From: Ascidia mentula
Lineage: Eukaryota > Chordata > Ascidiacea > Phlebobranchia > Ascidiidae
DNA length: 64,000 bases
Assembly: GCA_947561715.1 (NCBI GenBank)
Contig: OX387199.1
Location: forward strand, 16,187,001-16,251,000
Direction of reading: 5' to 3'
Shown here: in pieces, positions 32,467 to 45,029 of the stretch
Position numbering within the stretch: the stretch's first letter is position 1
Layout: each line of letters opens with the position of its first letter
Notes under the pieces: generated by a model
What the model was told of the DNA's origin: nothing
Databases searched by the model: none
The model's input: only the letters and a program-made list of their open reading frames with translations
Position numbers and translations under genes: made by a program

Positions 32467-34111
32467 TCACGGAGCAAGTTCGCCAACCCCTGATATATGG
32501 CATAAAATTTTGTAAACAGCGAAGGCAAACAATGCAAACAAACACCCCAGTGAGAATTTTAACTCCATGTCCAATCGTTTCATTATTGGATTTTCTTTTC
32601 TCATTTCTTGAACAAAGTTTCCTCGTTTATTCTTGTGAGGAAAGGGAACATCTGGAATGGGGAGACCGAGGAATTCACACAGCGGTTTCCAACCTTCTTT
32701 CACTTCATAAACCAAAAGCTGCTCCTTAGGAACAACCTAAACATAAAGTTGTCTTTTTAAATTGTGCAGTATTAAAAAAGTAATTAACTGTTTATTGATT
32801 ATTTTTCAAGGCAAACTTTAACGCACACACAAAAAATCACTTTCTCTGAATGGATCTGTAATCAAATCACAAATGACTGTGCCCATCAACGATGGATATT
32901 TTTCTGTAAATACAGCCTGTAGTTTGAGTTGCTTTCTGAGTTCAACTTTCTTCAGCATCCATCACCAAGTAACAAGTTGATTTCGAAAAACTCCAAACCC
33001 ACTAAAACCTTTTTGAACCACGATGAAATTATGCTGGCAACAGCACATGCATATATGCTTGCTTAACCTGTCGGCCAAACTGAGTTCCTTCCGGCCAAAG
33101 CGGATGATATTCAACCGCTCCACTTTGATAATCGCTGTTGTAAATAGTACCAAGTATCATATGCGATTGATCACTTAACTAGGAAAGATACAGGGAAATA
33201 CATACATGTTGCACGTGCTTGCAGTGTCTCCGATACATTCTTCTTATCGACTCCTCGTTTTTTGGGTAAATTTTGTACCATGGCCACCGATTGCATCCAC
33301 TTATGCTGACTTTTACGCCGGCTAAAAAGTTGTCTGATGATTTATTCGTACATTTTCCCTTTGTTGTCGGAAGTCACAATTACAAATACAGATAACAAAA
33401 TGCACACAGTTTAACTATAAAATAAAGTTAATTACGTTAAAAATGCAATTAATATGATTACATGTTTCTTCAAAGAATGCCCGACAACGATGGCCGTTGT
33501 AAGTAAGGAGGGCCATAAGTCGCATGATAATGTCATTATTTGTGTGGACAGTTTGATACTGAAAACTCTGGTACCAAGAATCCTCATCTCTTACGTTCAA
33601 AATCACCTGACGTAACAATAATAAATAAAAAAAATACTGTACGAGATAAATGCAGTTGTTTTAAAAACATCCTCTTTACCAAACTTGAGAGTGTGTGCCC
33701 TATATAGATGTTGTATATGTCAGCCAAAAATCGAAAGAAATTAACTGTTTTTTTCGCCTTCAGGGCCTATTTAACTAAATTGAGAGTGGGTATTTAGCGT
33801 TTAACACTAATCGAAAATGAGATTTGTAGTATTTTGTAAATGTGGCTTATGGTTCTTACTTTTGCACCCGGAAACGCGTCGAAAATTTCCTCCCAGTAAT
33901 AGCAACAGGGATTGTCGACCACTGCGTCCACATTTTCATACATCCGTCTCATATCTTCCATTCTAAAACCTCCCCTCACTTGTTTGATCCAATCATCACC
34001 AAGGTACCAGAAATGTTCCATGCAATCATAAACTTCGTATCCAAGCAGCGTCAGAGCAGCATTAATTGTTTTTGTTCCAGTCTTCGGCAACCCAGCAGCT
34101 ATCACCTTCAT
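32467..34111 (-). CDS. Sulfotransferase copy C (Sulfotransfer_4 type), 260 aa, intact
   Basis: Exons 34111-33860, 33606-33462, 33321-33206 and 32736-32467; 783 nt, GT-AG throughout (the exon 2 donor is GTAATC where B has GTCATA). Same domain order as copy B: PAPS loop GLPKTGTKT (7-15), VRDEDSWYQS (89-98) with R90 and S98, RWPWYKIYPKNEES in exon 3, and the WKPLCEFLGLPIPDVPFP block at residues 187-204, then a hydrophobic C-terminal span. Intron 1 is only 253 bp compared with 980 bp in B and 1800 bp in A. Exon 1 is nearest to copy B in sequence (AAGLPKTGTKTINA against VVGLPKTGTKSINA in A). Likely a membrane-anchored sulfotransferase of unknown acceptor. Confidence 0.88.
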
Positions 34112-34129
34112 TTTTATCGCTTAGTAAAG

Positions 34130-35660
34130 CTGAAATCCGCTGAAACACACCACAGCTTCTTAAAGGTTTTTCGTTTTAATACGTTTACTACCAACTCAGC
34201 CCGTTCTTTTATTGGTCAAACAATTCTTTGACCTTCTGCTCTAGGCTTTATCTCCAATTCTCCAATATTCTCGTTCACTTGATTGGACTATATACCGTTT
34301 CGCTGCAATTATTTTTTTGATCAGAAAAAACTTGTTTGGTGATTAAAATTTTTTATTTTGCAGATAACGCTTTTCTCACCCTTGTTAAAATGTGAGAGAA
34401 ATCAAAACATTACATACACCTGACATCTTCTGTACAATGTACCCAGAATCGTAAACTGTGTTTCTGACACAGGCGTGTTGTTTTCTAACCGTTACGCCTC
34501 ATTGGACGATTACGAGATGTAACCTACTTAAGCAGAAAAATTTACGGTCTAATAGTCAGAACGTTCACCAATCGCAGGCGTGTAAACAATAAACAAGACC
34601 CCGATGTACAAGAACATTGATATAGTAACTTGATAGAATGGTTTACGCGAAATTATGTTGTTTGTACTGTTTAAGGTCAAAGTAACAGTAATTATTTCAT
34701 TGTCTTGAGTTTCCTCGAAAAGCGTAACCTACTATCATCGTTTTAAGGTTGCAGAAAACGCGTAGAAGGCAAACCCATAGGTCAGTACCAACCTTCACAG
34801 GCGGGTGTCATTCGTAACACTTTTTGTTTTTGTTTTTCGTTATGATGTAATTTCAACGTTTTGTCACGTATGGATCTTCCATATCCTGCAAATTCGGTCC
34901 ATATCCTTCCAGTACTTATGCCTGCTCATAGTGGTTAATTTACTCACAACTTCACTATGAGGCGAGGGTATCGCTGTGCAAATTTCGCGTGGCTAAGTTT
35001 TGCTATCTGCGGCCGTAGAAGGCGCCTTACTTTCACTGATTGAGGACTGATAGTCGAAGAGCCCGTCCGTGCGCCTCAGGGCACTTGAAATTAAAAAAAA
35101 GCTTTTTTTTGAGACTGACCACGTTTTTGCTTGCCGTCCTTCTTGCGGTACGACCGTAAACCAAAAACGTGTTGACATCACGTTTTTGCAGAACCCTACC
35201 TGCTCTGGACATTAGGAGCATGCAAAAAAGATTAGGTGCGTATATAATTTGCTACATATTAAAAGACCATAGAATTTTCAGTAAAGGAAACAACTCAAAA
35301 TATTTATATTTATTGACGAAATCGAGAATTGCATTTGCAAGTTGCCACCTAATAATAAAACTATTGATTTAGAAAAGCAATTCAATAGCATGTTGTTTCT
35401 CCATTGCGCTGAAACATAAATACAATACAGGTTTGAGAGTATTGTAATCTTGCAAAGAAGTTTTGCTACAAGTTTCTTAGTCCATTGGTATAAACGAGTG
35501 GGGTTCACCAAGTATAACCTTAAAGGCCATGTACGTATATACAAACAATAATGAGATAAACTTTCTCTAACATCTTTAGGAAAAAAATGGTAAAGAAAGC
35601 ACACGATGGCGCTAATGGGCTGTATGATAGCGTGATCAAAGATTTTGGATATTGTGATTG
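34130..35660. other. Duplicated non-coding stretch upstream of sulfotransferase C
   Basis: Sister of 22640-24190. Holds the promoter side of sulfotransferase C. No gene of its own was seen. Confidence 0.5.
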
Positions 35661-35665
35661 AAAGC

Positions 35666-35930
35666 ATGGAAGGAAAGTTCGCAGTATAGTAATCTTACTA
35701 CTTTTCTGTGGATTGTGCTTTTGTTCCCACGGAAAAAACGTTTGATGATAATCGGCTGACAGCGATTTTGAAAAACATTTAGTTCACTCGCAAGTATTTA
35801 ATGATGATATGCAAATTCGACTAAACAGGGACTTCGAGTAATGTGGAACAGATTCAACAACAATGCAGAAAATCGACAAAAAAGGGATTCAATAATAATG
35901 CAGAAAAAGGACCTCTGTTGGGATTACACA
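35666..35930 (+). pseudogene. Decayed divergent member of the peptide family
   Basis: Sister of the copy at 24197 and shares its lost A after the start, the TGATGA after the leader and the same missing units, so both descend from one already broken gene. It adds a 3-bp difference near 35802 (gatgatatg for gatgtg). Lies 1.09 kb upstream of the intact gene at 36752. Confidence 0.85.
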
Positions 35931-36751
35931 ATTACAAAATTGTGGAAAAATACTAAACTATCCTTAAAACTTGAAATATAGTGGTTTGGCTTTTTTTGCA
36001 CCGTGCTCAGCGCAGTGATGGCATAAACTATTAATCTTACCTGACTTTTGCCTGGAACATGGCTAGGTTTTTGCCTTTCCGCCTTCATTGCGACACGGAC
36101 TCTGTACCGGACCAAAAAACTCCAATAAACGTTTAGATATCACCTATTTGCAGAGCTCTACCAGCTCTTGGTAGTGGATATTGTAAATAAGTAATTTATG
36201 TGTGTAGCAAAATGTTACGTGCATATATAATTCTCTGAATATTAAAAGCACATTGAATTTTCAATAAAGGAAATAACCGGAGAAATTAACATTTATTGAC
36301 GAAATCGAGTCTTGCATTTACAAGTGGTCACCAAAAAATATTGTTATTTTAACAAAACTACATGATGCAATGTTGTTTCTTGTGCGTTAAAATGTAGATA
36401 CAACACATGACTGTCAGTATTGTAAACGGGCTGAGAAGTATTGCTATAAGTTCCAAAACCATTGATATTAATAAGTGAGGTTTACCAAGTAAAACTAGAA
36501 AATCCACATACATATATAATGAGAAAGGTGGTACAATTTTTCTCAAACATCTTCAAGAAGAATATTGAAACTGGGCGCAGTAAAATAGAAACTGTATGGA
36601 AATGATAGCACACGATGGCGCTAAAGGGTTGTATGTGCATCACCTCCTTCAGTGTCAAGACCCTTTTTTCTCCCAGACCAAAATCACTTATACTTGGAAA
36701 CTTATGAAAACACGAGTATTTGATATTGTTAGTTGAGAGACTTCGAAAAAC

Positions 36752-37258
36752 ATGCAAGGGAAAGTTAGCATTACGTTAATTTTCCTAATTTTGTGTGGAT
36801 TGTGTTTTTGTTCTCACGGAAATGATTTGAACGATAATCGGCTAAAAACGATCTCGGAAAACATTGGAGGTCTTACACGATTATACAATGATATTGTGGA
36901 AAATCGACAAAAAAGGGATTTGGATAGTGTGAGACTTCCTCCACTAGGTTTCAATGATAATGCAGAAGATCGACAAAAAAGGGATTCGGATAGTGTGAGA
37001 CCTCCTCTACCAGGTTTCAATGATAATGCAGAAGATCGACAAAAAAGGGATTCGGATATGATGGGACCTCCTCTACCAGGATTCAATGATAATGCAGAAG
37101 ATCGACAAAAAAGAGATTCGGATATGGTGGGACCTCCAAACGGATTGAACGATAATGCAGAAAATCGAAAAAAAAGAGATTCGGATATGGTGGCACCTCC
37201 ATCCGGATTCAACGAAAACGCAGGAATATCCCCTCCGCGGGAATTACGGAAGGCCTAA
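36752..37258 (+). CDS. Secreted multi-copy peptide precursor, 5 units plus propeptide (168 aa)
   Basis: Signal peptide MQGKVSITLIFLILCGLCFC; propeptide LKTISENIGGLTRLYNDIVE; then units DLDSVRLPPLGFNDNAED, DSDSVRPPLPGFNDNAED, DSDMMGPPLPGFNDNAED, DSDMVGPPNGLNDNAEN and DSDMVAPPSGFNENAGI with tail PPRELRKA. Separators are RQKR, except RKKR before the last unit. Duplicate of the gene at 25273, but with two more units, so unit number changed after the segmental duplication. Three of the units carry the extra residue between the prolines and GF. Conserved upstream block near 36614. Function unknown. Confidence 0.85.
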   Translation: MQGKVSITLIFLILCGLCFCSHGNDLNDNRLKTISENIGGLTRLYNDIVENRQKRDLDSVRLPPLGFNDNAEDRQKRDSDSVRPPLPGFNDNAEDRQKRDSDMMGPPLPGFNDNAEDRQKRDSDMVGPPNGLNDNAENRKKRDSDMVAPPSGFNENAGISPPRELRKA

Positions 37259-37289
37259 AATTGTGGAAAAATACTAAACTCTTCTTATA

Positions 37290-39780
37290 AGGTGTAGATT
37301 TTAACTAACAAAAAAGATATGTAATAGCTTGGCTTTCTATATACCATATTTTAGCCTACCCACGTTTTTTTAAGTTACATTTTATCACCGCAAATATTTA
37401 TCAGAATATTGTTATGAAGACAATCATTTCAAAAACTTCAACATTTGAAATCTAACGGCGGTAAATATCCTAATCTTTGGAAACAGTGGAAATGATGATT
37501 TTAATTTTGATGACGCAACTTGCAAATTTCCGGAAGCACGACGCTTGTCTGGCTTAGCTGTAAAAAAACAAATACAAAATCAAACACAAAAGTGCTGTAT
37601 AGACTTTGCTGATTTATTTTACATATTTCAGATCCGCTTATGGATCTAGTGGGGTTGTAGGTGAGGACTGGAATAAATGTACTGAACATTGTTGGCCTCC
37701 AAATATCAAAATTTAAAAAAATATAAGCGCATTGGAAGTAATTAAATAACTTAAAGTTGAAATGGACGTACAACAGAAAATCCTTTTCCCAGCCAAAGGC
37801 CCCACCATGTCATGGTCCAATGCACAACTACAAAGCGGTCTAAACCAATTTCGTACGGAACACTGCTCATTGAACGCCAAGTCAGCAAAAACAAACTTGA
37901 CACACCTCAAAATACAACTTTGGCAGCTTTGTAGTCGATTTTCGGATGGGCAGGCATGCGGAACTCTTTCGTGTGATCTCGGACAAAGAACATATATACC
38001 AATGGCATGTCAATCCATTTTTTGCAATTTGTTGATCTTTTACTGACCTTTAGATGCAACACAGTAAAAAGTAGGTACGCAACATTTTAGCCGCCATCTC
38101 TACGAGCAACCAACCGGAAATATTTTATTGATGTTAGGTAAAAATTATTTGTGCCATGCCTGACGGTTTAATAATTATATTTCATAAATTGTTGTGTTAC
38201 AAAAATTTGTGGTACGATAACGGCTTTTTATTTCTATTTTTGTGTAATTATCATGATCAGAATTATATATAAGCACAAAAAGTTTGTATATATATAAAAG
38301 ACTTATCAGGACCTCTGTACAAATAGAAAGCAATGGAAAGCATTTAACCCAGCGCCACATTTGGCTCCACAAGCTTTTCGTAGAGACTCGCGTGCAACGT
38401 TGTCACGCTCAAGTTCACCACACAATGTTAATACATCAGGTCCGGCGGACAAAACCTTAACCCCAGTACAAATCGCTTTCTTCATAAAAACTTTTCGCCT
38501 TCTGATTTATTGGTCGCCCATTAATAGGTTTGTATTAGTCCATATTGTGTGTATGTTCTTCTTTATAAGTTTCGAGTCTATTTTCTACTAATTTTACGTT
38601 TTTATAAAAATATAAATTTTATTGTTTGCTCAAACGAGAAAACTGCCGTTAGTAACTCGTGCTAAAATTTTGGACAGCATAGAATTTGTTTTGTTTTTTG
38701 CATTATGCGCAATTTACAAATGAAATATGTTTTTCCCGCACCAATGTTGGAAGCCAGGTTCGGCAGGAAAAAAAAACAAATCAGGTTTTCCATCTGTTAT
38801 ATGGGTCGGGCGCTTGGCCGCAAAACCCGCCCTGTTGTGAAAGTTTGGTCAAAGTCGCAAATAAATGTGCTCTCGAGCTCGCTCTTGCGGTCAACTTCAA
38901 CTGGTTCAAAGGTAACGTCAGATTGACACAACAGATTATAAAAACGTGCTCCAAAGAAGACTTTGCGAAACTTTGGGGCTCATAAAAACATTTAAAAAGC
39001 TGTATGGGGTAATAACTACTTTTATGCAAAAAGTTTTCAATAAAACTGATGACGTTAGTCAGCTTCGTAATGATACGCTTGACATTAGAGTAGTTGATCA
39101 GAGAACTTAGAGTGCTGGTTATTAGTGTCAAAAGAGAATGTTTGACATTTGTGTACAAAAAAAACACATTGACCGTAACAATTATTAACGGATTTGCCTC
39201 TAGATGTTGTGGTATGCTGTTGTTGTTAGCTTCCTACCAGTCAAGCTTAGGCCTATTGATAATATATATTCTGCTATACCTTAAAAACTTATGAATTAAG
39301 ACACGACAGAAATTTTTACGTATACTGTGAAATGCATTAGAGAAAAGCAGTCGTCCGCATGGTGGTAATATTGCATGCAGCCTGCACAAGCCTAACAGGT
39401 ATATCTTTAATAAGCGTGTTAAGCAGTTGGTTCACCTCAAGTTTGCGTGACCTCAAAGCAGGTAAACATATGCATATGTATATGCAGATCCTTGACAGGT
39501 GTGGAATTTAGCAGTCTGACCAGGCTCATATTTTCCGTTCATAAGTTTCATACTTGTTATGTGTCTAAGCAAAACTTTATCATTTATGGCACCAGTATGA
39601 CGTAGATCCTTCACAAATTTTTCGCACCAGGCCTTACTATGCCAGTGAGGTTTCATGGATTCATGTTTTCAGTTCAATTGCTTTATTAGTCGTAGTTCTC
39701 TTTTCATAATGTTGTTGTACCATGTCTCATTGAGAATGACAAGTTCCCCATCTTCGCCTGACTTAAATTTTACAATTTTT
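37290..39780. repeat. Spacer block R (copy)
   Basis: Block R landmarks at about 37644, 37806, 37944 and 38370; from 38300 onward nearly identical to 48600 onward. Contains the tRNA-like stub near 38805. Frames in it, such as 38686-38985, are not conserved in the sister copies. No gene. Confidence 0.7.
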
Positions 39781-42660
39781 TTTTGTTTAACCTGGCCAGG
39801 TTTTTGACCGCCCGTCTTTATTGCGACACGGACTCTGAACCGGTAAACAAAAAAACTCCAATATCTTCCATAAACGTTTTGATATCACTTATCTACTCTA
39901 CCATCTCTGGGTCGTGGACAATAAAAATATGTATGATTTGTGGGTATCAAAGTGTTAGGTGAGTATCTAATTAGCTGAATATCAAAAGCCCACAAAATTA
40001 TCAATAATGGAAATAACCGGAGAGATTTACGTTTACTGTCGTAATCGAGACTTGTATTTGAAAGTTGCCGCCTAAGAATAAAGTTATTCTTTTAACGAAC
40101 AATTAAATGCCATGTTGATTCTCGTGCGTTGTCAGTATTGTAAAGGTGTTGAGAAGTTCTGCTGTAAGATTTCAAAACTATTTATATCAATATGTGAGAT
40201 TTACCACGTAAAACTACAAAAAGCAATATATGTATGCAATAAGAGATGCCGTAAAAAGTTTCTCAAACAGCTTCAAGAAGATTATTGGAATTGGGCGTGG
40301 TAAAATAGAAACAGTATGGTAATGATAGCACACGATGGCGCTAAAGGATTGCATCTTCTTCACTTCCAATATTATGAAGTCCTTTTTTCTCACAGACCAA
40401 AATCACCTATGCTTGAAGTCGTATGAAAACAGGAGTATTTGATACAGAGGTCTAAAAGTCTAGATTCGATAAGCATGGAAAGGAAAGTTCACGTTGCCTT
40501 AATTTTCTTGATTTTGTGTGGAATGTGCTTTTGTTCTCACGGAAAAGCGTTCAACGGTAAAATGGATTCAGATATTGTCCGACATCCAGCCGGATTCAAC
40601 GATAATGCAGAAGATCGACAAAAAAGGAGTTCGAATATGGTGGCAGCTCCAAAAATCCCAATGGGATTCAACGAATACGCAGGAATAGCGCCTCCGGAGG
40701 GATTACGCAAGGACTAAAATTGTGAAAAAATAGTAAACTCTTCTTGAAATGTGTAGATTTTAACTAACTCAAATGAAATGTAGTAGCTTGTCTTTCTATA
40801 TACCGTGTTTAGGCCTGCCGACGTTATTCAAAGTAACCATTTGTTACTGCAAACATTTCTCATAATATTGTAACAAAGAAACAAATTTTAAAATCTAACC
40901 TTCAAAATGTAACGACATGAAATATTTAATCTTTAAAAAAAGTAAAAATGACGATTTAAACTGTGACTTTGCAACTTGCAAATTTCCGTAAACACGACGC
41001 TTATCTGGCTTAGCTGCAAAAAACAAATACAAAACCAAGTACAAAAGTTTTATGTGAACTTCTGTGATTTATTTTACACATTTCAGATCCTCTTTTAGAT
41101 CTAGTGGGGTACTAGTTGAGGAATGAAACAGATGTAGATACTGAATGTTGGTCTCCAAATCACGAAATTTATAAAAATTGATAAGCGGATTGGAAGTAAT
41201 TACATAACCTAATGTTAAGATTTACGAACAACAGAATATCCTCGTCCCAATCAAACGCGAGGTTTGTCCCATCATGTCATGGTCCAATGCACATCCACAA
41301 AGCAGTCTAACCCAATTTCGTGCTAAACACGGCTAAGTGAACGCCAAGTTAGCGAAAACAATCCTGACACACCTCCATGTACAACTTTGCAGCTTGGTAT
41401 CCGACTTTTGGATGGGCAGGCAAGCGGAACCCTTTTTCGTAAAGGAAATTCATCGTTTAATGTTTTACATGCATCTGTAGTCAAAACACAGAGTTTGGCA
41501 TTGCAAACTTTCCTAAATATGTGCTTTTTTGCTTGATATACTTTTGACATGCCAAATTTTTTTTTGCAATTTTTAACATCATTGAACGACTGAGTAAGTT
41601 TCAATTTTTGGCAACAGTTTGATGACTCGTGGTCGCGCCAATCTTATACCCAAACACGAAGTGAAACCTCAATTGAAATAAAGCTATGTTTTACGAATTT
41701 ACATTGTGTCTCCACAAACGCTTATGTGAATAATGTTATGATGGCTAAATTTTCAAAAACCTTGAAAATCTATCGACAAGATTTGTATCCATTGTAATCC
41801 GAGAATGAAGTGTAAATGACGATTTAGATGTATTACCTTTTTGTAACACAACGCTTACCTCGCTTAGCTGTAAAAAGCAAATACAAAACAAATTTTGGTA
41901 TGAACTTTTTTCTTTATTGTAAGGATTTCTGAAAAGCTCAACGGCGACGTAAAAGAATTAGATGATGTGCAACAAAATTTGCAAATCTCCAGAACACAAT
42001 TAGGTATAAAAAATAAAAGAGGCATATCTACAGCGCATAAAGTATAATAAAATGAATTATAGTTGAGGTTTCAAGTCCTCGACCACAAGAATGAATTGTC
42101 CAATCACGACACGGTCCAATGCACGTCGGTAAGTGCGAGCTTACTAACACAAAACTGCGGAACACTGTTGAGTGAACCCCAAGTCAGCAAAAACAAACAT
42201 GACACACCTCCAAATGCAGCTTTGTAGTCTATTTTTTAGATGGACAGTCAAGCGGAACCTTTTCGCGTGATCTCGGACAAAGAACACTTAATGTTCTGGC
42301 AATGTAAGTTTTCCTGAAGATTAAGCCAAAAGAGTATGAGTTGTACCCTTTTTTGCTTTACATACCAATAGCATACCAATTCATATTTGCAAATTTGTTA
42401 AAACTGACTTTTAGATGCAACACAGTAATAAGTACGTACGCAACATTTTAGCCGCCATCCCTAAGAGCAACCAAGCGGAAAACTTTTATTGATCTTAAAA
42501 AAAATTATATGGGCCATACCTGACGGCTTGATAAATACATTTCCTACACTGCTGTTTTACAGAGATTTGTGGTACGATATAACGACTTTATATTTGTATT
42601 TTTGCGTAATTACCATGATCAGCATGAAATATGGGCGCAAAAATTCTGTATATATAAGAC
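38300..42660. repeat. 10-kb-spaced duplication, left copy
   Basis: This stretch, including the peptide gene at 40475, is repeated at about 48600-53010 with the gene at 50674 in the matching place. Within it the two genes differ chiefly by unit number (two against five). Confidence 0.85.
40475..40717 (+). CDS. Short secreted peptide precursor, 2 units (80 aa)
   Basis: Signal peptide MERKVHVALIFLILCGMCFC (cleavage probably near CSHGK), then MDSDIVRHPAGFNDNAED followed by RQKR, then SSNMVAAPKIPMGFNEYAGI and tail PPEGLRKD. The second unit has three extra residues between AP and GF. Sister of the gene at 50674: identical leader, but internal units are missing, consistent with loss by unequal exchange. 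I start at the ATG shared by all paralogues rather than an upstream in-frame one at 40439. Probably still makes one or two peptides. Confidence 0.8.
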   Translation: MERKVHVALIFLILCGMCFCSHGKAFNGKMDSDIVRHPAGFNDNAEDRQKRSSNMVAAPKIPMGFNEYAGIAPPEGLRKD

Positions 42661-44690
42661 TTATCGGGACTTCTGTAGAAACAGAAAGCAATGGGAAGCA
42701 TTAAACCATAAGTTATTAAATTCCAGCGCCACATCTGGCTCCACAAGCTTTTCATAGAAACTCGCGGGCAACGTTGTCACGCTCAAGTTCACCACACAAT
42801 GTTACTTAATCCGGACCGGCGGACAAAATATTATCCCTAGCACAACTTGCTTTGGTCGTGAAAACCTTGTAGCCTTCTGATTCATTCTGCAAACGGGCGT
42901 TATTTGTGCACTTTTCTTGATAAGTTTTGAGTCTATTTCAAACTAATTAAATTAGAGTTTGTTCATTTATAAATATTGTTGTTTATTCAAGCAAAAAGAA
43001 ATGTCGTTAGTAACTTGCGCAAAAATATTGGACTGCATAAATCTTGTTTTTTTTTACAATATGCATAGTTTAATTATGAAATAATTTTTTTTCCCACACC
43101 AATGTTTGTATCCAGGTTAGCCAGGAAAAAAAATCCAAATCAGGTTTTCCATCTGTAATATGGGTCAGGCCCTGGGTCACTATTCCCGCCCTGAAGTGAT
43201 TTTTTTTTACCACTCCGGGATTTGAACCCAGGTCATCCTGGGCACGAATCCCGATCAGGTTTTCTTCTTGGTTCACGGGTCGGGCGCTTGGCCAATGCTG
43301 CCAATCACCCGCCCTGACTTTTTTTTATTGTCGATAAGTCGCAAATGAATGTGTTGTCTGTTCGCTCTTGCGGTCAAATTCAAATGCCCCGAACATAACG
43401 TCAGATTAACACAATAGATTATAAAAGCCAATTGCATAGTGGATTTCGCGGAACTTTAGAGTTCCATAAAAACCTGAAAAGCTTCATGGGCTTCTAGTAG
43501 CTAGTTTGATGCAAAAAGTTCCCAATATGATTTAAGCCCCTGTGCAGCAAACGCATTTGCAACGAATTCATAATTAACAAATCTAATCGATGTATATTGT
43601 TATGTCACGAATACCTCTCCCAATCACAAAATTTATAAAAATTTATAAGCGCATTATAAGTACATTAATAACTTAAAGTTAAGATTTACAAACAACGGAA
43701 AATCCTCGTCCCAACCAAACTAGAGGTTTGTCCCACCATGTCGTGGTCCAATGCACATCCACATAGCTGTCTAACCGTATTTCGTGCGGAACACTGCTCA
43801 GTAAACGCCAATAGAGAAAACGTCAAAAAATTGACTACAGGAATCAGCCTTTACAAGTCGGTAAACGCCAAGTCAGCAAAAACAAACATGACACACCTCC
43901 AAAAGCAACTTTGTAGCCTATTTTTGGATGGGCAGTGAAGCGGAACTCTTTCGCGTGATCTTGAACAAAGAACACTTAACGTTCCAGTTCTTTCACTGTT
44001 CTGGCAATGTAAGTTTTCCTGAAGATTAAGCCAAAAGAGTATGGGTTGTGCCTTTTTTTTGCTTTACATACCAATAGCATACCAATTCATATTTGCAATT
44101 TGTTAAACTTAACTGACTTTTAGTTGCAACACAGTAAAAATTACGTACGCAACATTTTAGCCTCCATCTCTACGAGCAACCAAGCGGAAAACTTTCATTG
44201 ATCTCAGATAAAAATTATATATGCCATCCCTGACGGTTTGATAATTATATTTCCTACGCTGTTGTTTTACAAAGATTTGTGGTACGATAACGACTTTATA
44301 TTTTTATTTTTGTGTAATTACCTTGATTGGAATTATATATAAGCGCAAAAATTCTGTACATATGTAAGGCTAATCAGGACTTTTGTACAAATAGAAAACA
44401 ATGGAAGGAGTTTAAACATAAGTTATTAAAATCCTAAGGCCACATCTGACTTCACATGTTTTTCGTAGAGACTCGCGGGCAACGTTGTCACGCTTAAATT
44501 CACCACAAAATGTTAGTTCATCTAGACCGGCGGAGAAAACCTTAACCACACAACTCGCTTTCTTCGTCCGTCAACGGGCTTTGTAATTGTTCATCTCATG
44601 TGTGCGTTTTTTTATTTAGTTATGAGGTCATTTCCACCTAATTTTGCATAAATATATTAATGCCTGTGGAGAAAAAAGGACTTTATAAGT
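40790..44690. repeat. Spacer block R (long copy)
   Basis: Full set of block R landmarks, with a second partial set from 43600 onward (tgtcgtggtccaatgcac near 43739, ttggatgggcagtgaagcgg near 43923). No gene seen. Confidence 0.7.
43205..43316 (-). repeat. tRNA-derived SINE, best copy
   Basis: On the minus strand: a 5' tRNA-like half (GGGCGGGTGATTGGCAGCAT then GGCCAAGCGCCC) and box B GGTTCAAATCC (plus strand 43218-43228) with flanking GGG and CCC able to pair as a T stem. The same order is seen at 6903-7025. Not a functional tRNA: the distance between boxes is too long. Confidence 0.55.
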
Positions 44691-44751
44691 GATCGATGGT
44701 CATACTTGGGAACTTATGAAAACACGACTGTTCGATATTGTGATTTAAAGC

Positions 44752-44920
44752 ATGGAAAGGAAAGTGACATTTAAAAATTTTGTGTGGATTGTGCTTTTGT
44801 TCGCACGGAAAAGAGTTTAACGATATTGGGCTAAAAACGATTTTGAAGAACATTGGTGTTCTTTCGATATAATTCAATGATAATGTAGAAATTCGACAAA
44901 AAAGAGCTTCTTTCTGATTA
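44752..44920 (+). pseudogene. Decayed member of the peptide family
   Basis: Begins atggaaaggaaagtgacatt like the intact genes, but lacks about 18 bases of the leader and is out of frame by the ttgtgtggattgtgcttttg segment. It resembles the divergent class in its spacer (ctaaaaacgattttgaagaac). After half a unit (aattcgacaaaaaagagctt) it is joined directly to the family's 3' flank. It lies 1.9 kb upstream of the intact gene at 46677. Confidence 0.8.
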
Positions 44921-45029
44921 CCGTGTTTATATCTACCGACGTTTTTCATAGTAACATTTTTTCACTGCAAACATTTCTCATAATATTGTTATGAAGCCAA
45001 AATTGTTAAACTTTAAACTTTGAAATCTA

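Larger units (their letters stand above)
32300..37960. repeat. Segmental duplication unit C (partner of 20250-26250)
   Basis: Same order of parts as unit B: sulfotransferase, long upstream flank, decayed peptide gene, intact peptide gene, spacer. Intron sizes of the sulfotransferase differ and the intact peptide gene has gained units, showing divergence since the copy was made. Confidence 0.85.

Noticed and set aside
42489-42704. Frame repeated at 52859 and 56967
   Set aside because: Part of block R; the matching place in other R copies is not open.
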